Origin: Halorubellus sp034808145
GTDB taxonomy: Archaea; Halobacteriota; Halobacteria; Halobacteriales; Natrialbaceae
Length of the DNA: 64,000 nucleotides
Reading direction: 5' to 3'
Assembly: GCF_034808145.1 (NCBI RefSeq)
Contig: NZ_JAXHGM010000002.1
Location: 586,724 to 650,723 of the forward strand
The position numbers and the translations under genes are program-made. This document shows, piece after piece, positions 17,272-26,908 of this stretch (the first letter of the stretch is position 1; each line of letters opens with the position of its first letter). The notes under the pieces are model-generated. The model worked only from the letters and a program-made list of their open reading frames with translations. It had not been told where the DNA came from and did not search any database.

Positions 17272-17976
17272 ATGCCAGTCGAGTTCGACTTCAGCGAGCA
17301 GGTCGCGGTCGTGACCGGTGCATCGGGCGCGCTCGGGAGTGCGGTCGTCGAGGCGTTCCGTGACGCGGGCGCGACGGTTGCGGCGGTCGACGTCCGGGAA
17401 CCGAGTCACGACGACGCGCTCCTGGACCCGGATTCGGGCACCGAGTTCTACCGCGCCGATCTGACCGACGAGGACGCCGTCGTCGAACTGTTCGAGCGCG
17501 TCGTCGACGACCACGGTCGCGTGGACGCGCTGTGTAACGTCGCGGGGACGTGGCGCGGCGGCGACGACATCGCGGACACCGACGTCGAGGCGTTCGAGTT
17601 CCTGTTCGACGTGAACCTGAAGTCGATGTTCCTCGCGAGCAAGCACGCCGTCCCGCACCTCCGGGAGGCCGACGGCGCGATCGTCTCCATCTCCTCGCGG
17701 TCGTCGCTCGAAGGCGGCGAAGGCGACGGCCCCTACCGGGCGTCGAAAGCGGGCGTGCGGACGCTCACGGAGACCATCGCGGAGGAGGAACTCGGTGCGG
17801 TACGCGCCAATGCGGTGATGCCGAGCGTGCTCGACACCCCGATGAATCGCGAGATGATGACGCCGAGCGACGACTGGGTCGACCCGGCGGACGTCGCCGA
17901 CGTCATCTGTTTCCTGTGCTCGGACGCGGCGTCGGTCACGAGCGGCGCGGCCGTCCCCGTCTACGGCGAGGCCTGA
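17272..17976 (+). CDS. SDR-family NAD(P)-dependent oxidoreductase
   Basis: This 234-residue short-chain dehydrogenase/reductase has the Rossmann motif VVTGASGALGSAV, the NVAG strand, catalytic Ser in VSISSRSSLEGG and the YxxxK pair in YRASKAGVRTL, followed by ANAVMPSVLDTPMNR. An acidic residue after strand 2 (AVDVREPS) favours NAD. The substrate is not readable. The ATG at 17,272 gives MPVEFDFSEQVAVVTG; the longer upstream frame lacks coding character. Confidence 0.88.
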   Translation: MPVEFDFSEQVAVVTGASGALGSAVVEAFRDAGATVAAVDVREPSHDDALLDPDSGTEFYRADLTDEDAVVELFERVVDDHGRVDALCNVAGTWRGGDDIADTDVEAFEFLFDVNLKSMFLASKHAVPHLREADGAIVSISSRSSLEGGEGDGPYRASKAGVRTLTETIAEEELGAVRANAVMPSVLDTPMNREMMTPSDDWVDPADVADVICFLCSDAASVTSGAAVPVYGEA

Positions 17977-18098
17977 GCCGAGGCGACCGTTCGCGGTTCC
18001 GGCCAGAAGATGGGGACGTACTTGCGTGTCCGTCACACGGAACAGAAAGAAATGAACGTCAGGTTTACCCGTGGGTACCATCGACGAACTGGACACGT

Positions 18099-19538
18099 AT
18101 GCAAGAGCGCGAGACGTGGAGCAGTCGCGTCGGGTTCATCCTCGCCGCGGTCGGGAGCGCAGTCGGCCTCGGGAACATCTGGCAGTTCCCGTTCCAGGCC
18201 GCGGACAACGGCGGTGCGGCCTTCCTCGTCGTCTACCTCGCCGCCGTCTTCCTGATCGGGTTCCCCGCACTCCTCGCGGAGTTCGTCGTCGGCCGGAACA
18301 CCGAACGCAATCCCGTGGACGCGTTCCGCGAGTACGCCGGGCGGTCGTGGGCGCTCGTCGGCGCCGCGGGCGTGTTCGTCGCGTTCTGGATCCTGTCGTT
18401 CTACAGCGTCGTCGGCGGCTGGGTGCTCCGGTACATCGGCGGGAGCGTCACCGGCGCGTACTTCGGCGACCCGTCGGGGTACTTCGGGTCGATCGCCGCC
18501 GGGACCGACGCCGCTGTCCTCCACCTCGTGTTCATGGCGCTCGTCGTCGGTATCGTCGCGCTCGGCGTTGAGGACGGCATCGAGCTCGGGACGAAGGTGA
18601 TGGTGCCGAGCATCGTCGTCCTCCTCGTCGCGCTCGCCGCGTGGGCGAGCACGCTCTCCGGCGTCGCCGAGGGGTACGCGTACTACCTCAGTCCGGACCT
18701 CGACACGCTCGCGACGAACCTCCCCGACGTCCTCCCGAACGCCGTCGGGCAGGCGTTCTTCACCCTCAGTCTCGGGATGGGCGCGATGGTGACGTACGCG
18801 AGCTACCTCGGCGAGGACGACTCCCTGCCCGCCGACGGCGCGAGCATCGTCGTCCTGAACACGCTCGTCGGCGTCCTCGCGGGGCTCGTCGTCTTCCCCA
18901 TCCTCGCCGCCGAGGGCATCGGGTTCGACACCGCCGGGTCCGGAGCCGTCTTCGAGTCGATGGCGGCCGCGTTCGGTGAACTCCCGGCGGGGAACGTCCT
19001 CGGTGGGGTGTTCTTCGTCGTCCTGCTGCTCGCCGCGCTCTCCTCGGCCATCTCGCTCCTCGAGGTCGTCGTGTCGTACGTCGTCGAGAACACGACGTAC
19101 GACCGCAAGCCGATCGCGGCCGTCCTCGGCGCCGGCATCTTCCTGCTCGGGCTGCCGGCGGCGTTCGGCGTTTCGTTCAACGAGATCGGCGCGCTCGGGT
19201 GGTACAACATGCTCGCGTACAACCTCTTCCTGCCCGCGGTCGGGCTCGGCGTCGCGATCGCGGTCGGCTGGATGCAGGGCGACCGGTCGACGCGCGAGCT
19301 CGCACGCGGCGCCGACGTCGGCGAGGCCGCCGCGCTCGTGTGGCTGTGGGCGCTCCGCGTCGTCGTCGTCCTCGCGCTCACCGTCACGCTCGTCCTCGGC
19401 GTCAAGACCCTCCTCGTCAGCGCGGGCGTCGTCGCCGCGAGCACGCTCTCCTCGCTCCCGCTCGTCGTCGCGCTCGCCGCCGCGATCGCGGTCGTGCTCG
19501 TCGGCGGTGCGCGCACCGTCGCTGGCGGCTCCGTCTGA
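18099..19538 (+). CDS. Sodium:neurotransmitter-symporter-type transporter (SNF/NSS), copy 1
   Basis: The 479-residue membrane transporter starts MQERETWSSRVGFILAAVGSAVG. The TM1 signature GSAVGLGNIWQFPFQAADNGG forms the sodium and substrate sites in LeuT-fold NSS transporters. About 11-12 hydrophobic segments follow, including SFYSVVGGWVLRY (TM3) and FFTLSLGMGAMVTYASY (TM6). The likely substrate is an amino acid or similar solute coupled to sodium. The ATG at 18,099 is about 30 bases after an AT-rich patch (18,060-18,068). A paralogue follows in the same direction after 272 bases. Confidence 0.92.
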   Translation: MQERETWSSRVGFILAAVGSAVGLGNIWQFPFQAADNGGAAFLVVYLAAVFLIGFPALLAEFVVGRNTERNPVDAFREYAGRSWALVGAAGVFVAFWILSFYSVVGGWVLRYIGGSVTGAYFGDPSGYFGSIAAGTDAAVLHLVFMALVVGIVALGVEDGIELGTKVMVPSIVVLLVALAAWASTLSGVAEGYAYYLSPDLDTLATNLPDVLPNAVGQAFFTLSLGMGAMVTYASYLGEDDSLPADGASIVVLNTLVGVLAGLVVFPILAAEGIGFDTAGSGAVFESMAAAFGELPAGNVLGGVFFVVLLLAALSSAISLLEVVVSYVVENTTYDRKPIAAVLGAGIFLLGLPAAFGVSFNEIGALGWYNMLAYNLFLPAVGLGVAIAVGWMQGDRSTRELARGADVGEAAALVWLWALRVVVVLALTVTLVLGVKTLLVSAGVVAASTLSSLPLVVALAAAIAVVLVGGARTVAGGSV

Positions 19539-19810
19539 GAGCGGTCGACTTCCGGGTCCCGGAGGCGACCGCGAGGTCATCCCGCCTCGTTCTCGTCGCA
19601 CGCCGACGGTTCGGCGACCCGATTCGATAGATAGACGGCTCGGGCCGATGTTTCGAGGACCAATTCGACGATTCGTAACCGTCCCTGCGCGTCTCGCGCC
19701 CTAACGATGGCGAGAACGGGGCTTCTGAACGGTTGAAGACCGTGATAATCGCATTTTGATGAATCGTCGGTCCGTAACGCTCATGAGGCATGCCCCGGCG
19801 ATGAGTGACA

Positions 19811-21223
19811 ATGGCACGTGAATCATGGACGGGCCGCGTCGGGTTCGTCCTCGCAGCCGTCGGAAGCGCTGTCGGGCTCGGGAACATCTGGCGGTTCCCG
19901 TGGATGACCGCAGAGAACGGCGGCAGCGCGTTCCTCGTCGTCTACCTCGGCATCGTCCTCGCGGTCGGCGTCCCCGGACTCCTCGCGGAGTTCGTGCTCG
20001 GACGTCGGTCGCGCAAGAGCCCCGTCGGCGCGCTCCGAGACCTCTCGGGCTCGAAGCACTGGGGGCACGTCGGACTCGTGAGCGTCCTCGCCGGCCTCGT
20101 CCTCCTGTCGTTCTACAGCGTCGTCGGCGGCTGGATCATCCGGTACCTCGTCGCCTCCCCGACGGGCGCGTACTTCGCGAACCCCGGCGCGTACTTCGAC
20201 GGAATCGCGCACGGCCCCGAGGCCGCCGCGTTCCACGTCCTCTTCCTCGCGATAACCGCGGGCGTCGTCTACGGCGGCGTCCGCGACGGCATCGAGCGCG
20301 CCACCACGATCATGATGCCCGTCGTCCTCCTCGTCCTCGTCGCCATGGCCGCCTGGGTGAGCGGGCTCGACGGCGCCGGCGACGCCTACGCGTTCTACCT
20401 CGCGTTCGACCTCGACACCATCCGCGCGAACTTCCTCGACATCGTCCTGTCCGCGGCCGGCCAGGCGCTGTTCACGCTCAGCGTCGGCGCCGGCACGATG
20501 ATCACGTACGCGAGCTACGTCGGCGAGGACCGGTCGCTCCCCGCCGACGCCACCATGATCGCCGTCCTCAACACCGCCGTCGGCGTGCTCGCCGGCCTCG
20601 TCGTCTTCCCGCTGCTGTTCTCGACCCCTGGAGTCGGCGTCGAGACGAGCGGCCCCGGTGCGCTCTTCGTCGGCGTCGCCACCGCGTTCGCCGCCCTCCC
20701 CGCCGGCGAACTCCTCGCCGCCGGGTTCTTCGCCGTCGTCGCGCTCGCCGCGCTCTCCTCCTCGATCAGCATGCTCGAGATCGTCGTCGCGTACCTCGTC
20801 GACGAACGCGCCGTCGACCGCCAGCGCGCGACCCTGATCGTCGTCGCGGTCGTCCTCGCGACCGGCGGCGCGAGCGCGTTCACGCCCGAGCTCTTCGGGC
20901 TCCTCGCCGGGCCCGTCGTCGACGTCGTCCTCACGGTCGGCCTGTTCGCGTTCGTCGTCTTCACCGCGTGGGTCCTCGGCGCGGACGCCGTCGCCGAGTT
21001 CGCGCGCGGCACCCGGTTCGCGACCGGGCTCGCGGACGCCTGGCGCGTCCTCGTCGGCGTCGTCCTCCCCCCGTTCCTCCTGTTCACGCTCGGCGTCGGA
21101 ATCGCGGACGCCGCGAACGTCGACGTCGGCACGCCCGTCGTCGTCGCCGTCGCGGTCGCCGCGAGCGCGCTCGTCGTCGCACTCGCCGCACGCACCCCGG
21201 TCCCTGACGAAATCGCTAGATGA
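19811..21223 (+). CDS. Sodium:neurotransmitter-symporter-type transporter (SNF/NSS), copy 2
   Basis: The 470-residue paralogue of the upstream gene starts MARESWTGRVGFVLAAVGSA. It has the same TM1 motif (GSAVGLGNIWRFPWMTAENGG), a TM6 equivalent (LFTLSVGAGTMITYASY) and about 11 hydrophobic segments. The two copies have clearly diverged, so they may prefer different solutes. The 272-base gap contains an AT-rich patch (19,741-19,765) and is long enough for a separate promoter. A GTG six bases upstream at 19,805 is also in frame. Confidence 0.92.
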   Translation: MARESWTGRVGFVLAAVGSAVGLGNIWRFPWMTAENGGSAFLVVYLGIVLAVGVPGLLAEFVLGRRSRKSPVGALRDLSGSKHWGHVGLVSVLAGLVLLSFYSVVGGWIIRYLVASPTGAYFANPGAYFDGIAHGPEAAAFHVLFLAITAGVVYGGVRDGIERATTIMMPVVLLVLVAMAAWVSGLDGAGDAYAFYLAFDLDTIRANFLDIVLSAAGQALFTLSVGAGTMITYASYVGEDRSLPADATMIAVLNTAVGVLAGLVVFPLLFSTPGVGVETSGPGALFVGVATAFAALPAGELLAAGFFAVVALAALSSSISMLEIVVAYLVDERAVDRQRATLIVVAVVLATGGASAFTPELFGLLAGPVVDVVLTVGLFAFVVFTAWVLGADAVAEFARGTRFATGLADAWRVLVGVVLPPFLLFTLGVGIADAANVDVGTPVVVAVAVAASALVVALAARTPVPDEIAR

Positions 21224-21293
21224 GGCCCTAACGGGAAACCTTTAGTCGTCGGTGGGCGACGGTTCTTCCAATGACTAGGTGGTCGCCGTGACG

Positions 21294-22838
21294 ATGGAGG
21301 ACCGCATCGAGGAACTCGAGGAGCTCCGCGAGGAGGCGCTGCTCGGCGGCGGCGAGGACCGCATCGAGTCCCAGCACGAGAAGGGGAAGATGACGGCTCG
21401 CGAGCGCATCGAGTACTTCCTCGACGACGACACGTTCCACGAGTTCGACCAACTGCGGACGCACAACGCCCACAACTTCGGGATGGAGGAGAAGCAGATA
21501 CTCGGTGACGGCGTCGTCACCGGGTACGGCGACGTCGACGGGCGGAAGGTGTTCGTGTTCGCGCACGACTTCACGGTGTTCGGCGGGAGTCTCGGCGAGG
21601 TGTTCGCGGAGAAGATCACGAAGGTGATGGACATGGCGATGGAGGTCGGCGCACCCATCATCGGCCTGAACGACTCCGCCGGAGCGCGCATCCAGGAGGG
21701 CGTGAAGTCTCTCGCGGGGTTCACCGACATCTTCCACCGGAACCAGCAGGCCAGTGGCGTCGTCCCGCAGATCTCCGCGATCATGGGTCCGTGCGCGGGC
21801 GGTGCGGTGTACTCGCCGTCGATCACGGACTTCATCTTCATGGTCGATGAGACCAGCCACATGTACATCACCGGGCCGGGCGTCATCAAGACGGTTACCG
21901 GTGAGGAGGTCACCCAGGAGGAACTCGGCGGTGCGGGGACGCACACGTCGAAGACGGGCGTGGCGCAGTTCCACTGTCAGGACGAGGAGGAGGCGCTCGA
22001 CCGCATCAAGCGCTTGCTCTCCTATCTCCCGCAGAACAACGTCGAGGACCCGCCGCGCGTCGAGCCGTGGGACGACCCGGAGCGTCGCCCCGAGGCGCTC
22101 AACGACATCGTCCCGGAGAGCCCGCAGAAGCCGTACGACGTGACGGACGTCATCTCGGAGACGGTCGACGAGGGGTCGTTCATGGAGGTCGCGGAGAACT
22201 TCGCGAAGAACATCGTCGTCGGGTTCGGGCGGCTCGACGGCCACTCGGTCGGTATCGTCGCGAACCAGCCGCGGGTGAACGCGGGGACGCTGACCGTGGA
22301 CGCGTCGATGAAGGGGTCGCGGTTCGTGCGGTTCTGTGACTCGTTCAACATCCCGATCGTGACGCTCGTGGACGTCCCCGGCTACATGCCGGGGACCGAG
22401 CAGGAGCATCGCGGTATCATCCGGCACGGCGCGAAGCTCCTGTACGCGTTCAGCGAGGCGACGGTGCCGCTGCTGACGGTCATCACGCGGAAGGCGTACG
22501 GTGGCGCGTACTGCGTGATGGCGTCGAAGAACCTCGGCGCGGACGTGAACTACGCGTGGCCGACCGCGGAGATCGCCGTCATGGGTCCCCAGGGCGCGGT
22601 GAACATCCTCTACCGCGACGAGCTCGCGGACGCGGAGAACCCGGACGAGCTCCGGGACGAGCTCATCGAGGAGTACCGCGAGGAGTTCGCGAACCCCTAC
22701 ACGGCGACGGACAAGGGGTTCCTGGACGACGTCATCGAGCCCGTGGAGACGCGAGCGCGCCTCGTCGACGACCTGGAGATGCTGAAGACGAAGCGGCAGA
22801 GCCAGCCGGACAAGAAGCACGGCAACATCCCGCTGTAG
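21294..22838 (+). CDS. pccB: Propionyl/acyl-CoA carboxylase carboxyltransferase (beta) subunit
   Basis: The 514-residue biotin-dependent carboxyltransferase has N- and C-terminal crotonase-like halves: FVFAHDFTVFGGSLGE, GLNDSAGARIQEGV, IMGPCAGGAVYSP in the first; VTLVDVPGYMPGTEQE, TRKAYGGAYCVMASK in the second. It ends KRQSQPDKKHGNIPL, typical of PCC beta chains. It transfers CO2 from carboxybiotin to propionyl-CoA (or acetyl-CoA). pccX follows immediately; the biotin carboxylase chain (pccA) is 6.5 kb downstream. I prefer the ATG at 21,294; in-frame GTGs lie at 21,279 and 21,288, and the T-rich acctttag near 21,238 is a possible promoter element. Confidence 0.93.
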   Translation: MEDRIEELEELREEALLGGGEDRIESQHEKGKMTARERIEYFLDDDTFHEFDQLRTHNAHNFGMEEKQILGDGVVTGYGDVDGRKVFVFAHDFTVFGGSLGEVFAEKITKVMDMAMEVGAPIIGLNDSAGARIQEGVKSLAGFTDIFHRNQQASGVVPQISAIMGPCAGGAVYSPSITDFIFMVDETSHMYITGPGVIKTVTGEEVTQEELGGAGTHTSKTGVAQFHCQDEEEALDRIKRLLSYLPQNNVEDPPRVEPWDDPERRPEALNDIVPESPQKPYDVTDVISETVDEGSFMEVAENFAKNIVVGFGRLDGHSVGIVANQPRVNAGTLTVDASMKGSRFVRFCDSFNIPIVTLVDVPGYMPGTEQEHRGIIRHGAKLLYAFSEATVPLLTVITRKAYGGAYCVMASKNLGADVNYAWPTAEIAVMGPQGAVNILYRDELADAENPDELRDELIEEYREEFANPYTATDKGFLDDVIEPVETRARLVDDLEMLKTKRQSQPDKKHGNIPL

Positions 22839-23144
22839 ATGCCCGCCGAGCACTCTGCGGACGATTCGGCGGCCGACGCGGACCTCGAGGCCGTGCTGTC
22901 GGCGCTGTCGATCCCGGCGGACGCGGACGACGCGGAGGCGGCGGCGATCGCCGCGGCGGTCGGCGCGCACCTGACGGACCTGGAACGTGCCGCGGCGGCC
23001 GGCGGCGGCGACGAGGCGTCGTGGACGGACCGGAAGTGGTCGTACGCCGGCCGGCTGGCGGGCGTCCAGGGCCGGAGTGCGCGCGTTCCGGACGGTGCGC
23101 CGACCGACGCGTGGACGGCGAGCGGGCGCACCGACCGGTTCTGA
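22839..23144 (+). CDS. pccX: Acyl-CoA carboxylase small subunit (PccX-like)
   Basis: The 101-residue acidic, Ala-rich protein starts on the base after the pccB stop. Haloarchaeal propionyl-CoA carboxylase is known (from Haloferax mediterranei) to need a small third subunit, PccX, encoded beside pccB. The adjacency, the size and the C-terminal segment WSYAGRLAGVQGRSARVP fit, recalling the epsilon subunits of actinobacterial acyl-CoA carboxylases. The assignment rests mainly on context and overall pattern. Confidence 0.75.
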   Translation: MPAEHSADDSAADADLEAVLSALSIPADADDAEAAAIAAAVGAHLTDLERAAAAGGGDEASWTDRKWSYAGRLAGVQGRSARVPDGAPTDAWTASGRTDRF

Positions 23145-23234
23145 CCGGCACGGGAGCGCGTCGACGCTCGAACCGGTTTCTCTCCTCGCTGGGACGGCGG
23201 AAAGGTACTTCGGGCTCGCGCGAGTAGGTGGAGT

Positions 23235-23432
23235 ATGAACCCGAAGCGAACTGCGGTGCTCTGGTTCGCGGGTGGCCTGCTCGCGCTCGTCGTCGTCCTC
23301 GCGCTCGCCGCGGGCGGCGTCGTCCCGGCGCCGGAGGCCCGGCACGTCGTCGGCCTCGTCGGCGTCGCGGGCGCCGCGACCGCGTTCCTCGGCGAACGAC
23401 TGCACCTCCAGCGCGCCGGCCCGTCGCGCTGA
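23235..23432 (+). CDS. Small membrane protein
   Basis: The 65-residue protein begins MNPKRTAVLWFAGGLLALVV, with two hydrophobic segments (about 7-27 and 38-54) and a short basic tail. No family is recognised. It lies between pccX and a phosphotransferase with gaps on both sides, so it is probably its own unit. Confidence 0.55.
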   Translation: MNPKRTAVLWFAGGLLALVVVLALAAGGVVPAPEARHVVGLVGVAGAATAFLGERLHLQRAGPSR

Positions 23433-23535
23433 CCGGTCCGCGACCGGGCACGGCCGCCGGCTCCGCCGGACTCGCCTTGTGAACAGGTAACTCGCCCCCG
23501 GGAACCTTTTCGAACGCGTCCACGTCCACGGCAGC

Positions 23536-24645
23536 ATGACGCCCGCTCTCGCCGACCTCCACGTCGACGCGACCGCGCTCCGCGCGTCCATCGACGCCGA
23601 ACTCGAGGCCGATGTCGCTGACCTCTCCGTCATCGCCGACGGCCTGAACCTCGTGCTCTCGGTGTCGACGACGAGCGACCGCGACGCGTACGTCGTCCGC
23701 TCGCCCCGCAAGCTCCGGGACGCGAGCTACATGAACGACCTCCGCACGGAGCACGCCGTCCTCGAACGGCTCGCAGACGGGCCGGTCCCGACGCCCGACC
23801 CAGTGGCGTTCTGCGGTGACGACGCCGCGCTCGGCGAGCCGTTCGTCGTGCTCGAGCGCGTCCCCGGCGACGTCGTCCCGCTCGGCAGCGACCTCCCGGC
23901 GCGCTTCCGGACCCCGGGCGCTCGCGAACGGGTCGCGGACGCGCTCGTCGACGTCCTCGCCAGCATCCACGGCCTCGACGCCGACCGGTTCGAGGACGTC
24001 CTCGACCGCCACTCGCCGCGCGAACAGGTCGAGCGCTCCCGGGACCGCCTGGCCGCGACGACGGACGCCACCGGACTCGACGTCCCGCGACTCCACGCGG
24101 TCGGCGACTGGCTCCGCGAGCACGCACCGCCCGGTGGCGCCGTCGACGCGACGCTCGTCCACGGCGACTACCGACCCGGGAACGCCGTGTTCGCGCCCGG
24201 CGGTGACCCCGAGATACCGGGCGTGCTCGACTGGGAGACCGTCTTCGTCGGCGACCCACTCACGGAACTGGGCTACCTCCTCCTGCGCTGGCGCGACCCC
24301 GGCGACCCGACGCCTGACCTCGACGCCATCGCCGCTCGCTACCCGGACCACGACGACGAACTCTCCCGGCTCCGTCGGGTGAACGCCGACGGGTTCGCAC
24401 CGTTCACCTCGAGCCCGGGCAGTCCGACGCGCGGCGACCTCGTCGCGCGCTACGAGGCCGCGACCGGTCGCGAGTTCACGGACGCCAGGTTCTACCTCGC
24501 GCTCGCCGCGTTCGACCTCGCGACGGTGTGGACCGACCTCCATCGCGACGCCGTCGAGGCCGGCCGGGACTCCGCGTGGCCGCCCCACGTCGCGCACCTC
24601 GCACGGGTCGCGGAACTCGTCGTCGACGGGGACCTCGTCGCGTAG
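23536..24645 (+). CDS. Aminoglycoside phosphotransferase-fold kinase (ACAD10/11-like)
   Basis: This 369-residue APH/choline-kinase-fold protein has the catalytic loop VHGDYRPGNAVF (Brenner motif, catalytic Asp) and the metal-binding LDWETVFVGDPLTELGYLL. The N-lobe Lys and the LVLERVPGDVVPLG hinge resemble the phosphotransferase domains linked to acyl-CoA metabolism (ACAD10/11 type). A small-molecule hydroxyl kinase role is likely; the substrate is unknown. It is near the acyl-CoA carboxylase genes and ends four bases before the convergent P450 stop. Confidence 0.82.
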   Translation: MTPALADLHVDATALRASIDAELEADVADLSVIADGLNLVLSVSTTSDRDAYVVRSPRKLRDASYMNDLRTEHAVLERLADGPVPTPDPVAFCGDDAALGEPFVVLERVPGDVVPLGSDLPARFRTPGARERVADALVDVLASIHGLDADRFEDVLDRHSPREQVERSRDRLAATTDATGLDVPRLHAVGDWLREHAPPGGAVDATLVHGDYRPGNAVFAPGGDPEIPGVLDWETVFVGDPLTELGYLLLRWRDPGDPTPDLDAIAARYPDHDDELSRLRRVNADGFAPFTSSPGSPTRGDLVARYEAATGREFTDARFYLALAAFDLATVWTDLHRDAVEAGRDSAWPPHVAHLARVAELVVDGDLVA

Positions 24646-24648
24646 GTC

Positions 24649-26151
24649 TCAGCGCCGCGGGGTCGCGCGAACGCGGACGTCGCCGGGGTCGAGCGCGATC
24701 CGGAGGTGCGGGTCGAACCCGCCTCGCTGCTCGAAGGTGAGGCGGTTCGCGAGCGTCGCGACCGCGAGCCGGAGCTCCAGGCGCGCGAACCGCATCCCGA
24801 TGCAGTGCCGGGGGCCGCCACCGAACGGAAGGAACGCGTACTCGGGGCGGTCGTCCCGACCGAACGCGACCGCGTCGGCCGCTATCCCGCGCAGGTCGTC
24901 GCCGTCGTCGAGCCAGCGCTCGGGTCGGAACGACTCGGGGGCGTCCCACCAGCGGTCGTCGCGGTGCAACTGGTAGATCGAGAGCTGGAGTGCCTCGCCG
25001 GGGTCGACGCGGTACCCGCCGACGGTCGTCGGTTCGAGCGTCTCGCGGTACACCGCGGTCACGGGCGGGTACAGCCGCAGCGCCTCCTCGACCACCGCCT
25101 CCGTGTACGGGAGCCGGGAGAGGGCCGCGAACGACGGGTCGTCGCCGTCGAGGGCGGCGTCGAGTTCGGCGTCCAGCCGCGACCGGACCTGGGGGTGGCC
25201 GGCGACGAGCCAGACCGCGTACGTGAGTGCGGTCGCGGTCGTCTCGTGGCCCGCGAACAGGAAGGTGACGAGCTGGTCGCGGAGCTCGTCCTCGCGGACG
25301 CCGGCGTCCACGTCCGGGTCGTCGACGCCGCGGAGCATCGTCCCGAGAAGGTCCTCGCCGTACCCGTCGTCGTCCGCTCCGCCGGCGCGTTCGACGCGCG
25401 CTCGCCGGTCCGCGACGAGGTCGTCGACGAGCGCGTCCAGCGCGTCCATCGCCTTCCGGTACCGGCGGTCGACGGGGAGCGGGATCCAGTCGGGGACCGC
25501 GAGCGAGCCCGGCGACGCGTAGTCGCTGATGGCGTCGGCCGCGGTCGCGACGGCGTCGCCGCGGTCGCCGTCGAGGTCGACGTCGAGCAGGGTGCGCGCG
25601 AGGACGTCGAGCGCGAACCGCGAGTTCGCGTCGCGGAGCCGTACCTCGCCGTCGGCCGCCGCCCAGTCGTCGGCCATCGCGCTCGCCCGGTCGACGACGT
25701 CGTCCGCGAACCCCTGGACCTTCGCGGGCGTGAACGACCCCTGGAGCGCCGTGCGTTGCCGACGCCACTGCTCGCCTTCGGTGAACGCGAGCCCGTCCGC
25801 GGCGATTATCTCGCCGAAGTCCGTCTCGAAGTCGCCCTTCCGGAACGAGTCGTTCCGGGAGACGAGTATCTCCTCGACGGCGTCCGGGTCGGCGACCGTG
25901 ACGAACCGCTCGCCGAACGCGTCGAAGGAGACGACGTCACCGCGTTCGAGGACGCGACCACCGAACCCCAGGGCGTCGCGGGCGAACGCGAGCGTGCACC
26001 CGACGAGGGGCAGGCCGTCGACGTGCGGCGGTCGCGGTGCGCCAGCCACCGCGTCGACGTCGCGCTCGGCGTCGCCGGCCGGCTTCGTGGTCGATGCGTC
26101 CTCGCGGCGGGGGCCGCGGTCGTCCGCGACAGCGTCTCTGGCGTCGCTCAT
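24649..26151 (-). CDS. Cytochrome P450
   Basis: The 500-residue P450 has the I-helix oxygen-activation motif FLFAGHETTATALTY, the ExxR helix VVEEALRLYPPV, the meander FRPERWLDD and the haem-binding loop FLPFGGGPRHCIGMRFARLE with the ligand Cys. The substrate and redox partner are not readable; a 2Fe-2S ferredoxin is encoded 6 kb away at 32,376. The first ~40 residues are an acidic haloarchaeal-style tail with no membrane anchor, so the enzyme is probably soluble. It is convergent with the phosphotransferase and divergent from a Bat-type regulator. Confidence 0.95.
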   Translation of the reverse strand: MSDARDAVADDRGPRREDASTTKPAGDAERDVDAVAGAPRPPHVDGLPLVGCTLAFARDALGFGGRVLERGDVVSFDAFGERFVTVADPDAVEEILVSRNDSFRKGDFETDFGEIIAADGLAFTEGEQWRRQRTALQGSFTPAKVQGFADDVVDRASAMADDWAAADGEVRLRDANSRFALDVLARTLLDVDLDGDRGDAVATAADAISDYASPGSLAVPDWIPLPVDRRYRKAMDALDALVDDLVADRRARVERAGGADDDGYGEDLLGTMLRGVDDPDVDAGVREDELRDQLVTFLFAGHETTATALTYAVWLVAGHPQVRSRLDAELDAALDGDDPSFAALSRLPYTEAVVEEALRLYPPVTAVYRETLEPTTVGGYRVDPGEALQLSIYQLHRDDRWWDAPESFRPERWLDDGDDLRGIAADAVAFGRDDRPEYAFLPFGGGPRHCIGMRFARLELRLAVATLANRLTFEQRGGFDPHLRIALDPGDVRVRATPRR

Positions 26152-26202
26152 GGTCGAACGAACGCACGCCCGGGGGGAGTCGGTTCGGCCGAGTCAGTGA
26201 AC

Positions 26203-26210
26203 CCTTTTAT
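26203..26210 (+). promoter_or_regulatory. TATA box for Bat-type regulator 1
   Basis: ccttttat is 24-31 bases before the ATG at 26,234 in the P450/Bat intergenic region; a leaderless transcript is expected. Confidence 0.55.
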
Positions 26211-26233
26211 GAGTGGCGGGGGTTCGTGGACGC

Positions 26234-26899
26234 ATGCAGTCGGCGGACCTCACGCTCGCGCTCCCCGAGCCGATGCAGCTCCCGGTTCCCGAGTGGGTCG
26301 ACGGCGACGAGGTCGTCGACCGGGAGGAGGTGCTCTCCTGGCAGGTGCGGCCGGCCGAGGACGCGGTGTACTTCCTCTCGCTCGTCTCCGGCGACCTGGA
26401 CGCGGTGCGCGAAATCGGTGAGACGACGGACGTCGCGCGGACGGTCGACGTCACGCCCGTCGAGGGCGCCGACGCGTTCTACGTGTACGCGGAGGTGCCG
26501 CTACGGGAGGCCGACAGCGCGTTCATGTCGACGTTCGACGCGCCCGGGCTCGTCGTCGTCCCGCCGCTCGTGTACACGGCGACGGACACGGTGCACGTGA
26601 CGGTGCTCGGCGAGGCCGACGCGCTCTCGGGCGTCCTCGAAGCGCTCCCCGACGCGGTGGACGCGACCGTCGAGCGCGTGAGCGAGCACGGCCGCATGGG
26701 CGGCGCGCTCGCCGGACGCCTGACGCGTCGACAGTTCCAGGCGATCGCGGTCGCGCGCGACGTCGGCTACTACGACGTCCCCCGCGACGGCGACCTCGCA
26801 GCCGTCGCGACCGAACTCGGCATCTCGGAGTCGCCCGCGTCGACGCTCCTCCGGAACGCCGAACGCGCGCTCGTCGACGCCGCGCTCGGCCGGGGGTGA
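26234..26899 (+). CDS. Bat-type HTH transcriptional regulator 1
   Basis: The 221-residue protein starts MQSADLTLALPEPMQLPVPE. It has an N-terminal sensor-like region with a Bat/DmsR-like beta fold, and a C-terminal HTH_10 (bacterio-opsin activator) domain: LTRRQFQAIAVARDVGYYDVPRDG... followed by VATELGISESPASTLLRNAERAL. It is divergent from the P450 gene, a natural regulatory target. A paralogue lies at 28,558. The ligand is unknown. Confidence 0.87.
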   Translation: MQSADLTLALPEPMQLPVPEWVDGDEVVDREEVLSWQVRPAEDAVYFLSLVSGDLDAVREIGETTDVARTVDVTPVEGADAFYVYAEVPLREADSAFMSTFDAPGLVVVPPLVYTATDTVHVTVLGEADALSGVLEALPDAVDATVERVSEHGRMGGALAGRLTRRQFQAIAVARDVGYYDVPRDGDLAAVATELGISESPASTLLRNAERALVDAALGRG

Positions 26900-26908
26900 C
26901 GTGAGCGG